Shown here: positions 42,301-55,100 of the stretch, piece by piece | How the letters are laid out: each line of letters starts with the position of its first letter | How positions within the stretch are numbered: position 1 is the first letter of the stretch | NCBI GenBank assembly: GCA_033439765.1 | Contig: JAULSN010000003.1 | Span: 3,472,001 to 3,536,000 of the forward strand | DNA from: Lasiosphaeria ovina | Lineage: Eukaryota; Ascomycota; Sordariomycetes; Sordariales; Lasiosphaeriaceae | DNA: 64,000 nucleotides | Reading direction: 5' to 3' | Program-made: the position numbers and the translations under genes | Notes under the pieces: model-generated | What the model was told of the DNA's origin: nothing | The model's database searches: none | What the model saw: only the letters and a program-made list of their open reading frames with translations

Positions 42301-45300
42301 GAAGCCGTGTTGAAACTCTCTCAGATAGCTTGCACCGGCATGAAGAAGGTTGAAGACCTCCCCAAACTGCACAAACCGCTCAACGACCCTCTGTTCCAAG
42401 TTGAAAACATTGCACACTTCTTGTTTTTCTTTCTTGGTACCTACACTCCACATGCCCTGGAATTCGGCATTGTGGAGAGACAGGCAGCACGGTATGACGC
42501 GCGGAAGGAGATAGAGCGGCGCCAGTGCCCCATGGAAGTCGTTGATGTGGTAGATGTCTGGGTTGAACCGCCTGAGGGCTTCCGCGATGCACTGGTTCCA
42601 GGCAGAGTAGTAGATGGCGCTGTCGAGATCGTCCATGCGATCAGGATATGGCTTGGCCGCTGTTTGGAGGCGAAATACCGGCGCATCTAGCAAAACGTAG
42701 GTGATGTTTCGAAGCTTGTGGTATTGAACTTCCACGGTGTATTGAGAGCCAAATATCGTGATGACCATTGGCTCAGCCGGCTCATCCACCGGGTAGCCGT
42801 TGTGATATTGGTTGTCGAGCCCTCCAACGCACGGCACAACCCAGGTGACGTCGAGATTCCCGAGAGCTTTTCCCATCAACTGTGCCATGACGCCCAGACC
42901 GCCGATTTTGATCTTGATGGCCCAGTCCTCAATGTCATACTCCATGGTGGCGATGAGAACCTTTTTCCGTGGCGCTCCCATATCCATCTGAAGCATTTCG
43001 TCGCTTACGCCCTCACCGGCGCTCTCACCAGCGGTGGTATTTGCATCATCCGCCATGGCAGTAGGAGGACGAGAATGATTCCAGGTCCTCATGTCAAACA
43101 CCTGGGCCAGCTTTTCGGGGAGGAGCCCGCTTTCTTTTGCGATGCCCGAGACATTGTGCTTGACCTTGTAAAAGGACCCGGTGAAGGTAAAAACCACAAT
43201 GCAGCCGCTCAACAATGGAACAAGCCACAACAGGGCAAAAATCGCAATCTGGCGTCCCCTGCTTCCTGCCGGATACATATTGTATTTCATTGCCGCGTCG
43301 TCGATGGTGAATCGCCAACCAACGAACGGAGAGGGAGGTGACTGTGTGATGTTGACCACATTCTGCCTCAGGGACCCGGGAGGAAGCCTGTCCAAAACGT
43401 AGTCAAAGTTGACGTCGCCGAACAGCCAGGTTTGGTCAGGCATCCCGTCTGGATTCAGACCCCAAACATTGAACTGGAGAGCGGTAGGCCACTCCGCCAT
43501 CATGTCAATTGACCACGTCCCGTTACCAGCGGTTTGGAACATCTCATTTGGGATTCCAGAATCAAAGCCAAAGGCATTGAAATGGCCGTTGATGAAGAAG
43601 TGAGGGAAGCGGCGGGGAAAGGTTGCCGAATTGAGATCGCCCTCTTGCTGGTGATGGCTACTTCCGGCCAGCCTGCTGAAGTACTGGCAAACAATATGCT
43701 CATCTGACCAGCTCTGCAGGTCCGTGCCAGTCCAGTTCTTTGCTGGAAGCTTGAAGTCCTCGCCAGTGTAGTTGAGCCACTCAGTCCACGAAGAGCTCCA
43801 CGTACGAGAGCACCGAAATTGCGAAGCCCCGGCTGCGCTGTGGTGGACGTAGATGTCATCCCCCCGGCGGTAAACAAGCTCCTGCGAATAGTTTGCATGT
43901 CGGGGAAACACCAGGGGGTTGCTGAGCTGCCCCACCCTGAGAAGGAAGTGGTCAACTGAACCGGTGCTGAGCGTCTTTGTGCTGTCTGTCGCATTCCTCA
44001 CAGTGATGCGATGGATTCCGTCCGGGATTGGGTCGATGGTTATTGCAATGGCCCAGACCGACGGTGTCTGTGCAACGAATTTAGGAGCATTCTGATTGGG
44101 ATCAAGGCTCCAACACCGGACAGAATCCCGGTGGAGAGTCGCTCTGTCTCCAATGTGGGAATCGGAGGTAATCTCAATCGAGTTGTACACGGAATCGCAA
44201 TCCATCTCCTGCGAAAACTGGAGTTGGATCTCGACAGATGTCGTCCCGTCCTTGGAGGACTCAAGCCGATAATCGTGGCCGGGAAGAAACTTGGTGATGG
44301 TGGGTGCTGGCCCAACCCAGCTATCCTTGGGAACGAAAGCCTTGAAACCAAAGTCTGGAAATTGGTCCAATCTGCTGATGCAGCCGTAGAATCCGGCTGT
44401 TTTGCCCCCTTCAAAAATCCAAGACGAACGCTCCAGGGTGAACTCATCATACGGGTATAACAAATTCTTCACTGTTGTTCCCGATTGGAAAGGAGAAATC
44501 AAGGCTGTCTTGGAGTCAGAGCAGTTGAAGTTGTAGTCCGTGGCGGTGTCCTCGTTCCCGAAGAGAAGCCAGACGGTCTCGTTGCCCCGAGGTAGAGGTG
44601 ACAAGTCCTCTTGAAGAGCCTGGTGGCTCGCCCTGACATTGCTCCACAGCCCAAGTTCAGTTCCGGTGCCGTTAGATCCAGGCAGAAAGATCCAGTGGGT
44701 GTGGTTGGAGAGCTGGTACATGTCAAAGCCGTCGTTGAGAACCGGGTATATCTCGCGAAGCTCCAAGAAGCGTCGCAAGATTCCCCTTACAGGATGAGAA
44801 GGGTCGCGATGGTCGAGGCTAACGTTTGGGTCGTCGCAGCCGTAAAGAGCCGCATCGAGGGGGAAGTTGAAGTACTTCTCCGAGCCCACTTTGTAACACC
44901 CGTGAAGCTCCCATGAAACGGCCGAGACCATGGGCTGACGTCCGTAGAGGTAATTGCCGGCGATGTTCTCGAGCACATAGAATGCTTGCTCTTCGCCCCA
45001 GTTGATAATGGGAATACCGGGAAGCATGAGCGTGGAGATGAAGGCACCAATCAGGTACTTCTGCGTCCCGTTGGCAATTGAAGGCCATCGAAACACATCC
45101 TGGTTGGATACGCCGAACATGTGACGTGGGTCGAACTTGCCAGTATTGGCGTTGATGAAGTCGGTGGTCATGAGCATATCGGCCCACCCGTCTGCCCAGT
45201 TAGTTCGCGTGTCCATCTCGGCTCCATAGACGCCATCGATGCCGAGGAAACGGGTCAGGGCCCTGTATGCAGAGTAGTGGAAGCAAGCAGAATCCAAGGC

Positions 45301-46533
45301 GTGCTTTGTCCTGATGTACAGCGAGGGACTGGTTTCGTTCGTCGCGTTAAAACTCTCGTCAACAGTGGCGCTAGCCATGTCGGGGTCCTTGCCTCGACCA
45401 TAGTAGAGAGCACCAAGACCATTGCCGCCCACAATCTCGCCAGGGATGAAGAAGTTGGTCTTGTTGAACCTCCGAGCGCAGTCACGGATGTGGTCTGACC
45501 ACTCGGCCTGGGCATCCACGGTGATGGTGAGGGCCTTGTCGATGCGGAAGCCATCGATATCGAGAGATGCGATTGTGATGCAAGAAAAAAGCTTGATCTT
45601 GTCGAGCACGCTGGGTCGCCATTCACGCAGGCGGTCCTGCACAAAACCGAACTTGCTGAGCTGCTTCTGCCACTCGGGGTACACACCAAAGGATTCGACA
45701 TCGCCGTACTGGTGCGTGTAAGCAGGACATGTCTAAACAGTGGGCCTGGGAATGGGATGGTTGCTTACTTGATCAAAATCACTGTTCAGGCAGCTTGTCA
45801 ATAACGACGTCACGTTGCTTCCCACCCTCGTCCCATCCTCGTCCCAGAATCGCGGGTACTGGCAGTCATCAACCCGATCCTCGCCGATGTTAAAATCCCA
45901 GTATCGCCGGGACGACTTCCATATCGCCGGGTGTTCGGTGAAGCTGAAGGGTGTGGTGGTGTTGAGATAGCCCTCGAAGCCGAGAAGGTCTCCCATGGTC
46001 GCCATGGTGTTCTCAAGCACGATGTACATGCCACGGCGGTGGATCTCGTCAATGGCTTGCCGCCAGATGGCGATGGTGCCAAAGTGCTGGTCTAGCAAGG
46101 TGAGGTCTAGGGGGCTGAAGCTGTCGGCGGCCCATGGCTGGTTGATGAAAGGGCTCCCGGCGACATAGAGCGCCTTGATACCCAGCCCCTGAAGGTAGTC
46201 GAGCGAGTCGACGAGGCCGTCGATGTCACCGCCGACCCGCAGCTGGGTGGACATGATGTCAACCTCGAATGCCGTGCCATTGCTGTTGTCGTTGGACGGG
46301 TCGCCGTTCACAAATCTGTCGAGGAAGAGAGAGTAGAATGGCATTCGCCAGTTGTCCGGGGATGGGTGGAACTCATGATCGGTCCATTCCCCCCAATAAT
46401 CCAGAGGTGACTCGGCCGACTTGTTCTGGTTGAGATTGTATGCCTCAAACTCTGGCAGGTGAGGGAGACAGAGACATGAGCGGGCAAGGAGAGCGGCTGT
46501 GAGGAGCAGCCACTTTGGCACTGCTCTGTCCAT
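39320..46533 (-). CDS. ags1: Cell wall alpha-1,3-glucan synthase
   Basis: Plasma-membrane enzyme of 2324 residues that makes alpha-1,3-glucan of the cell wall. Five exons: 46533..45769, 45708..41721, 41668..40388, 40320..40028, 39967..39320; introns of 52-67 bases with canonical ends and CTAAC-type branches. Order: signal peptide (1-22); extracellular GH13 amylase-like domain with candidate nucleophile Asp312 (DGFRIDKA) and acid Glu346 (FFIPGEIVGG); a membrane segment (IAIFALLWLVPLLSGCIVVF); a cytosolic GT5 starch-synthase-like domain starting near 1168 (KIKIGGLGVMAQ) with IPSRDEPFGLVAVEFG near 1558; a Ser-rich linker (about 1650-1800); then a multi-span C-terminus thought to export the chain. 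The first splice falls between DFDQ and YGDVESFG, matching the family. Slightly shorter than the usual 2400. All expected domains are present, so it looks functional. Confidence 0.96.
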
Positions 46534-49258
46534 TATCACGGTTGACTGATGCCGATGGGGGCCAACAAGATGTCAAAGGACGAAGACAGGCGGGCAAGAG
46601 GCGTGGTGAGAGTACCACAAGGAAAAGGCCTGTGACGCTTGAAGACTGCTACAGTGTGATCCAGACTCCAGAGCGAGGGGCTGGGATGGAAGGAGATAAA
46701 GCGGACCCTAATGTCTCGACAGCTCCTGTCCAAGCTCTGAACCAGCCAGACGGCGGCCGCCGAACAGGGAAGATTTACGAGATCCGTAACAACAATCCCA
46801 CGTAAGTGTACCAAGCGTAAGCCCATAGCTTCGGACTGCCCAGGGACCTACTACAGTACACAGAAATGGCTTAGAGGGCTTGGAAGGATGAATTGCGTTG
46901 CTGCCCGAGCCGCCCACCCTTGCCAAGCACACAAGAGGCGAGGCGGAGTAGGGGGCTCAAACGATCAGCACATCAATATCCACAATCCAAGGAGTACAGA
47001 ATAGGGCTGAAAACGGAGGCGAGCCCGAAAGACCTTGATTTCATAGGTGGGTATGGCACGCCAATGCGGGCTACCATGCGGGTTGGCATAAACACGACCG
47101 AGTACGTGGTTCCTGGGAGCCGCCACCTGGACTCTCTGGAGGCCGGGAGCCCCATCTTGGGCGCGAGCACGGCATGCTGAGCGCCAACACGAGACGCCCC
47201 CTACCGCTTGTTGCCTGTTTGTTCAGTGTTGGTGTGTCGTGAGTAGACAATCTGCAAATGCAACCACCTAGGTAAGGCATATGGGACTGTGCAGAGGGAT
47301 CAGTCTGATGTCAGAAATCCAAGAGAGCTAAGGTAGGTGATAAATAGTTGGCTGGTTATTTGAGTTGTGGATTTCGAATCTCCTTTATTTTTTCTTTCTT
47401 GAGTAATTCAGGGTGCCGCTCAGTCGGAGAGGATAAAAACCAAAAGAGGATGGAGAATGAAGGAAAGAGGGGCGAGGAAAGTGGAGTGAGGTGGAACCTT
47501 GACCTTGCTTTCAGGTTGTGAGGCTCCAAGGCCCGCCTCGCTGGTTGCCGGCAACCTTTGAATCCTTGCAAGTCGAAGTACCGACGCGCGGGACCGTACT
47601 TTCACGGGAAACGGCAGGAGCAGCTTCGGCACTGTAGGAAGCTCCAAATTTGGTTGACTCACGGTCAACGCTTGGGCAGGTCCGATCCACAGTAAGGTAC
47701 TCTGTCAACAGGGTGAACAGTTCACTCATATAAGTGGAGCATGGTTGCCCAGATATGACAAAGACAGATACAGGCCCCTGGGGCCCACAGAAGTCAGCGC
47801 CAAGCCTGCAGACCCTGGTTTATCGCTGAACCCAGACCGACACAATTCGGCGATCGGTATAACATACGCGGGAAAGACAACACGTAGCAGATTAGTATGC
47901 ATGTTTCTCAGCAGGGTCCTCATCCGAAGGTGAATACGGACGCCCAAGGCTTGGCTGATGCACATACATCAGATAGCCAAACTGCCAAATTCGGCATAGT
48001 CTATCACATCTGAGCTGAGCAGTTTGTCTTGTCATGTTTTGCAATTTTGCTGTGCACCGAATTTAACAATTTTGAGCGATTTCAGCCACCCGTGCAGTCA
48101 CCACTGTAAATGAGGGATATGGGTAGGGGATGAATCCTTCTTTGCGCGGGAGGTGGAACTTCGAAGGCGCAATCGTGCTGGCCAATTGAGCTACCAAGGA
48201 ACCGAAGCGGAAAATAATTCGGGTCTAAAAAGGACGGTGGCGGCACTGGGCTGTTAGTTCACCAAGGCACCTCATGCGTGGGATGATGCGTGGGATGTCG
48301 AGCCCACCACGTCTCATGCGGCTGAAGTTCCACGGAAGTCTGCTGCGCCTTCCGACGTAGCTTCCCAGACCTGGTCTCTCAGCCCTAGCGCTATCTGGAA
48401 CCTGCTAGCTAGCCTGGCATTAATCCGCGGATCTCGCAACCCGACCCTCGTACCGCATCATTCTTACCTCGCAGTAATTACACTTGGAACTGACGCGACA
48501 ATGCTAAGACAATTAGTTGCTGACAACGAGAGCAATGGAACACATCGCTACCTTATAATTAACAGCACTAGAAGTCGCATCCGCAGAGCATGACATTGAC
48601 GGGCTCACGTCGGAGCAACAACCCGCTCGGGAAACAGGTACCGAGGTAGTCCTCGCTGTTTTGAAAATCAGTAATCCAAGAGGCGCTCGCAATCACCACA
48701 ACCTGCTGCCTGCAAGTGCGGTGTGCAGAGTATTGGAACATTACGGAATATTCCGTACGTGTCCACGGTCCAGACTCCAGTGCCCAGTACGGAAGCGCCT
48801 TCTACCCCTGGTTAGCTGCATCACAAAAGTATCCATGGTGCAGATCTCCGATCAATACTGGGTTGGTTCCGACCGCCCGGCCACCTCATCATCCCACCAA
48901 TGCGCACCCCTGGGCGTGCAATCTTTGCCGAGTGTTGACCTGTAAGCTCCGCTTCCGGCCAGTGCTCAGGGGTAAGCAAGACTTGCCCGACGCCCAGTCG
49001 AAGCTGACAGCATCAACCGTCTTTTTCCTCCCCGAGTCTGGTATCATTTTTTTCCTCTAGTTCTCATTCTCACTTGCAGTTGCGTGATGCTTTGATTCGT
49101 TGTCAGCATCCGCGTCCAGTCGCTATTTTATCTCAGTCGCTCGTTTTGTTCAGGAGGGCCTTATCGTCGGCCCTCGTCCACTCATTTTTTGAATTCCATT
49201 TTTCTTGTCTCACTCACTTCGATTGGCGGTATCCCGAACCAACAAAAAGGGAGCGAGA
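46534..49258. other. Long non-coding interval between divergent genes
   Basis: About 2.7 kb separates the divergently transcribed glucan synthase and the small secreted protein. No frame here has a domain or splice partner. It is likely regulatory for ags1, which is developmentally controlled in other fungi, but no specific site is claimed. A tRNA-like half-sequence near 48150-48210 is rejected elsewhere. Confidence 0.45.
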
Positions 49259-50120
49259 ATGTACTGGCATCTGGGTCGCCCGACGGGCCTTGTACACGTG
49301 CTTCTGGTGGTACTTGTTGGGGCTTTGGCGTTCGTATCGCCTGCAGCAGCAACCATGTCTGCGCCCGAGATAACGCTGGCGTGTAACAGCCTGGCTCGTA
49401 TGGCGTTTGATCTCAAGGATCTCGTCAATACGGTCGCAGCAATGAGGAACCCTGGGCCTTTCCAGGTAAATTTATCTGCGGCCTCTCGCACCGCTTCCCA
49501 GCCTCTAGTCTCGCAGGCTGCAGCTCGCATCTCTCTCCGACTCCGGAACGCCACTGATCTCGGCTCACACCGCATTTGTAGGACATTCTCGATGAGTTCA
49601 GTGACATTTCCGACTCGTGCCTGTCCAACATCTCGGTCATGGTTCGGTCGGCCGTGGTCACCAATGCGAACGATCAGCAGCTGATCTACGAGGCCTACTC
49701 GAATGTGGGTTTCATTCTCTTTCTTGTCTTCCCCTCAATTGGTCCATTTGATAGCGGAGCGATCCCATTCTTCGACCCCGTTCTGTGCACACTCCCCCGA
49801 CCTGACACCGTCTTTCCTCTTCCCAGTTTGTCCAAGGCCTCTTCGAACTCACGGATGCTGTTTCTACGACGGCTCCGACCTTGATCGACCTCGATAAGCA
49901 GGCAGAGTTCCGAGTGCCCGCCGCGGTCCTCACGGTGGCTGGTGTTGTCGACGCCCTCCTCTTCCAGGTTATGGGCATCTTCCCGACTACGACCTCGTAC
50001 TCGCAGCAGACGGCAAACCAAAAGACGCAGGTCGACACCCACTTCCGTCAAACGATCCACGCGTTCCACCTTGCCACCGCCAATACGGGCTCGCCGTATT
50101 CCAACACCACCACTGTTTGA
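49259..50120 (+). CDS. Small secreted protein, HsbA-like
   Basis: Protein of 207 residues from exons 49259..49465, 49582..49704 and 49827..50120. Both introns join in phase 0 (donors GTAAAT and GTGGGT; acceptors TTGTAG and CCCAG; branch CTGAC in the second). A signal peptide (about 1-31, with LVHVLLVVLVGALAFV) is followed by an all-helical mature region with two cysteines (42 and 82), which may pair. The regular helix pattern and the ending VDTHFRQTIHAF recall the hydrophobic surface-binding protein A family of cell-wall/secreted fungal proteins, which helps recruit enzymes to hydrophobic surfaces; this match is from general pattern only. Thr/Ser-rich tail. Could also be a galactomannoprotein-type wall protein. 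Gene structure confidence is higher than family confidence. Confidence 0.7.
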
Positions 50121-50329
50121 TAAGTCGACGTGACCCCGATCTGCATGTTAACGATTTGTGTATGTCTGTCCTCCGTATTGGGCTTATTAATCTGGGAGGT
50201 GTCCTTATCTTCATCGACTCCTGTCTTCGATTTGCCTCCCGCAGACATTCGTGTGATTTCTTTCAAGCATTCCTGTATGAATAGTTACACTGTATTCAAT
50301 TTCAATCGCGGTGGAAAATGACACTCGTG

Positions 50330-52100
50330 TTCTTCTACACAAATTAACTCATATTACTTTCCATGGTATTATGCTAGATCCAGTCTAGAACTATTCCGCA
50401 GTCAATAGCCCCGCTCTTTATAATCGCCACAATTGTCTCAGTTTTCTTCCCACACTTAGCTACCGTAGCGCCCGTTAAAATGGAACAAGAGGATTTGGAA
50501 GATTCGAACGTTGATAGGCATTATGGATGCGGTGGAGGTTGTGGATATGATGAGTATGGTGGATGCAGTGGATAGAAGGACACAACGCGTCATATCATGT
50601 CATGATGCTAAGAATGTTCTAACCTTTTGGCAGTTCTATGTAAACGAAGATGGCAGGAAGATAACAATGCATCTCCACTTCTTGGGCTGTCATTGCTGCA
50701 CAATAAATATGGAAGTGAAATATAATCGGGACGAGCACAAATGCCCGGAAAAAGCACAAACTTGATTGCTTTGATCTCTCAACACCCTTTAATAAGTCTC
50801 TCGACAATGGACTTTGACAGATTCTATCAAATTAATAGTTATTATTTAAGATCATATTTCTATTAAATATCATTGAGCAGGTTAGATATGAATGAGGTGT
50901 TCTAACCTTTTGCTATATAGTTATGGCGGCGGAAATGCTTAATTATGTTCATTTTAGTATGCAAATGGTGATAGGAATGTGTTTACGAGTTTTTCGAAAC
51001 GGAAAATGCAGGCCGTTCTATACACCCCCATTCACTCGCAATTTCCCAACAGAAAGATCTTGAGTTAACATCGGACTAACATGAGACGACTTCTTCCATT
51101 TGAAACAGACACTCCACCGGCTGCAATTAGAGCACCCGTAATTTGATATGAATTAACATCAAAATTAATAAGTCAAAAATATAAACGCTAATTGATATTA
51201 AACAGCAAATAATTGTTACTGATGAGAAGTTGTCGGTCTGATGACCTCATAAGTGTCTAGTCAACGATAATCTCACAGGGAGCCTCAATTAGATCGTAGG
51301 TGGCGCTCCTTATTCACGCGCTATTACCTTAAGTCTATCTACTCAAATAGCGCCACACATGCAGGTGGCCAGTTTGGCGGTGGTTGCAGAGCGCCACCTT
51401 CCTCAGGTCTCCGCCATGTTCTCCTCCTTCGCCGCCTACAGAAAAGACTAACAGATGAGATTGCAATATGTGGCCGCGAAAGACTTTTATTTCACTTTTA
51501 AATTCCCGGATCGACAAAATAGGCCGCAATTCTCCTTATGTAACTGAGCTCGTTGCCTGGTCTTTGGATGGATAATATTTAGAACTACGTAGCTCCTCTG
51601 AGATTATCGGTCCCCACGAATTATCTCAGGTACAGTCGACGACACTCAATCAGGCAATACTTCTCTGTATCGGAGATTTAAAGCTTTGCACATTTAAGTC
51701 TCGTATGCACGTGCGCTTGTTGCGTAGGTACTCTATCCTTTTCTAGACGCTTCGGAGCTTTGCTCGATTGAATTGCCCGTCTCAGTGCCCATACTGCCAG
51801 CTCAGACCCATGCACTGTCGAATAGAGTGTCAGAAAAATAGGCGGCATTTTATTCCAGATGTCACAGAAAATCTATCGCACACTACAGAGTATTGGCGGA
51901 GCATTTGTTGGAGGGCCACTGTGCCAATCATTGCAGCCCACCACGATGCGCTCTCTGGCTCAGCCACATCAATATTTCCTGCCAGTGGTTAGCATATACA
52001 GCAGGCTGAATTGCCTGAGGCATTAGGTAGATAGACCTCAGCTACCTCACCAATCATTGCCTGGAGCCTTGCGCATCTGTTTCGATTTCTCTGCTCTCTT
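50330..52100. other. A+T-rich non-coding block, RIP-like
   Basis: Base composition changes sharply from the GC-rich genes to A+T-rich, strongest at about 50800-51320 (runs such as TTAATAGTTATTATTTAAG). No supported gene. Such islands in ascomycetes are usually old repeats altered by RIP. No element could be named because no coding relic survives. Confidence 0.5.
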
Positions 52101-52160
52101 CCAACTTTGGTTGTCCCCAATGAACGCTACACCAATCTCAAATCAACGTCACCTTACACG

Positions 52161-55100
52161 ATGGCAGACCCACTGACCATAGCTAGCGGTGCCGTCGGAC
52201 TGGCGGGATTTGCAATCAAGACAACATCCTCCATCATCCGCTTAATCGACAACTTGCGCGATGCACCCGACACTTTGGCCGAGCTCAGCGAGAGTCTTGG
52301 GATGCTCAAGATCGCCCTGGACCGCCTCGCCGACATTGACAGTCGGTCCGCAACAATCCATGATACTGAAAGCGCCCCAAGTGAAGTAACCAAGCAGGTT
52401 GTTAAGAGTTGCGAGAGAACCCTCAACAAGATCTCTCGAGAACTGACCCCCCTTCGAGAAGAATTCGACCGAGGGAAAGTCCGCGTTGCATGGGCATCCG
52501 TCAAGACCGCAGTCAAAGATTCTTCTATCAAGGACAGCATCGCACAGCTAGAATCCAAAAAGCTGAACCTCGTCATCGCCATCGCGATTGACGAAAGATA
52601 TTCCGTCTTATGCCACACTCCCTCATCAATTCTCCAACTCCGAGTACTGACATGACAACCGTTTACGCTACCTATAGCGCACGGAACGCCCATGCCGAGT
52701 CCACGGCCGCGCCCGTTCGTCGAAAGTCAACATGGCAGTGCGAAGGCGAGCTAGACAGTCTGAACGGAAAAGACAGAGACGAACCGCCATCGCCTCATTA
52801 CTCTTACAAGGCACAATCAACCGAGGCAGACTTCTCGCGTCTTTTGAACAAAACGCTGTTGAAGATGGAGGCACGGGTCAAGGCAGGGGATGGAATTGAG
52901 ATAACTGGAGACGATGAGAGTAGCAAGGCCTTCCAGCTACTCTGGAGCGCAAACATGGCGAACGTCCGGGAAGCGTGGAAGCCAGATGTGCGAGTCCTGG
53001 CGAACCTCAGGAGTATTGAAAGCCCTCCGAAAGCCCTTTTTAGGTCCAATGCTAACTCCCGGTTTCAGCCTTTATCAACAAGCGCTCATGCGAAGGTGAG
53101 AATTTGATTACGTTGATGATATGGGTTAGAGTTCACACTATATGGGGCACTCACGTGCACCTACCAAGCAGACATCTACACCCTCACCAGCCTTAGCTTC
53201 TTTCCCTCTTCCTTTCCTCGTTCATCTATTCATCCTATTCATCTTGATGCTGTCAATTTCATAATCAAGTACCAGCGCCGCGTACGCTACTGACACGCGC
53301 CCAATTAGCATTTCTCCGCACACTCAAAGCAGATGTTAGGACGCAAGACGGGGTCGCCAATGCTCTCCCGTCAACATTTGGATGGATTTGGGAACAAAAT
53401 GCGTACCTCAAGTGGGCGGAACCGAGCAAGCAGCAGACTTTGCTCTTGACCGGGAAACCCGGCACAGGAAAAAGCGTCTTGACCAAGACCATTGTTGAAC
53501 GACTTTATTCGGAGCATGGAGGGGAAAAGACTCAGGACCCCGGCAACACGGCAGCGGTACTCTCCTACTTTTGCAGCAACAGGGACCGGCCGGGCGCGTC
53601 CGGTGTCAACATCCTACAGACCTTCATTTTCCAGTACCTCTGGGCCGAAAAGTCCGAGTTTGGCCGTCTCACCGAGCGGTGTGAGTCTCTGGCGCCCTGG
53701 GACCCATTCAATGCGGACGAGTTGAAGCTCAGCTTCAACCTCTTGTGGGACGTGTTCTCCAGCATCCTGGACACGACAACCAAGTCACACGTCTATTGCA
53801 TTATCGACGCCATGGACGAGTGTGCCCACGACGACAACGCGAACGAGTTTTTCCGTCGGTTGATGACGCGACCGAGAAAGCGCGACAGAGCCGTCATGAA
53901 ACTACTTGTCAGCGGCCGTCCGGACTGGCTAAGAGAGAGCGGAATCCTGCGCAACTACTCGACGACAAACCCCCTAGAAATCCGGATGGAACCCGAGCTG
54001 GTATCTGGCGACATTACGCAGATTGTCAATGTCTCATTTGCCGAGTTTGAGGAGAAGCTTTCGATTGACAAGGACGAGGTGGTCCAACTCAAGCAGAAGC
54101 TTGTTAGTAAGGCCAACGGCATGGTGCTATGGGCAGTCCTTGCCCTGCGGGAGATTAAGAAGAAGCTGGGAATTACGCTTGGATGGCTGCGTAGGGTCGT
54201 TGATAGTCTTCCATCGGGGGTTTCGGAGATTTACGACCGCATCCTGCGAAGTCTCCTACAGAAATACAGCCGCTACGGAGGAGATGACGACGACAACCAG
54301 AAGGAGCCCCTATTGGGCAATCCCACACACAATGATGACGAGACCCAGTCGGACATGCTCCTTATTTGGAAGGCGATGCTGTGGGTTGCGAGAGCAGGTC
54401 GCGCCCTAACATTGCGAGAGCTAGAGATTGCACTTTCAGTGCACCTCGGCGACACATGCTTTGCCGACTCGCAGCCGCGAAGGGTCGCGAATATCGAGGA
54501 CTTTGTTCGTCGCATATCGTTTTTCGAGATTGTCCCTCCACCCGAGGATCGACCCGCCGACGGTAAAGCCGACGGGGTTAGTAACCTCCAAAGATGGCCC
54601 GAGTTCCCCTTGCAAACCATAACCCCATCTCCGACTATTCGGCTCATCCACCAATCCGCAAAGGACTACATTCTCAAAACGACAGTCCTACCAGGGGGGC
54701 AGCAAAAGGACAGCTTGGTAAAAAACCTGCCGAACCTGGACGATGCCGATATTGCTGGGGTTCTCATCACGATTCTAAAATTCTCCGACTTCGCGGACGG
54801 CCCTATACGCGAGTTTCCGGGAAACGACAAGCCATTCCACAATGCCTTTTAGGCCCACGTCGAAAGATTTGGAATTCTCGAGTATGCTGCTGCTTATTGG
54901 TACTACCACATACGCCGGGTGGCGAGGCCGACTGGTGGTCTCATCTCCCTGGTGGACAGCTTTGCGGCCGGCGCCGAAAACAATGTGCGGTTCTGGTACC
55001 AGATCAACTACTTTCTCCTCATCGGGCACACGGATTGTGCGGACAAATATTCTGCCCTACACGTGGTCGCTGCCGAGGGTATAAATTCCATGGTCAGGTT

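Noticed and set aside
48150..48210. tRNA-like sequence on the minus strand (GGTAGCTCAATTGGCCAGCACG)
   Set aside because: A D-arm-like piece is present, but I cannot pair an acceptor stem or find a proper T-arm; at most an old relic.
52600..52700. Intron GTCTTA...TATAG linking the first two NLR exons
   Set aside because: The acceptor with branch site CTGAC is convincing, but no donor in the right phase exists, so the join cannot be called; counted as a lesion.
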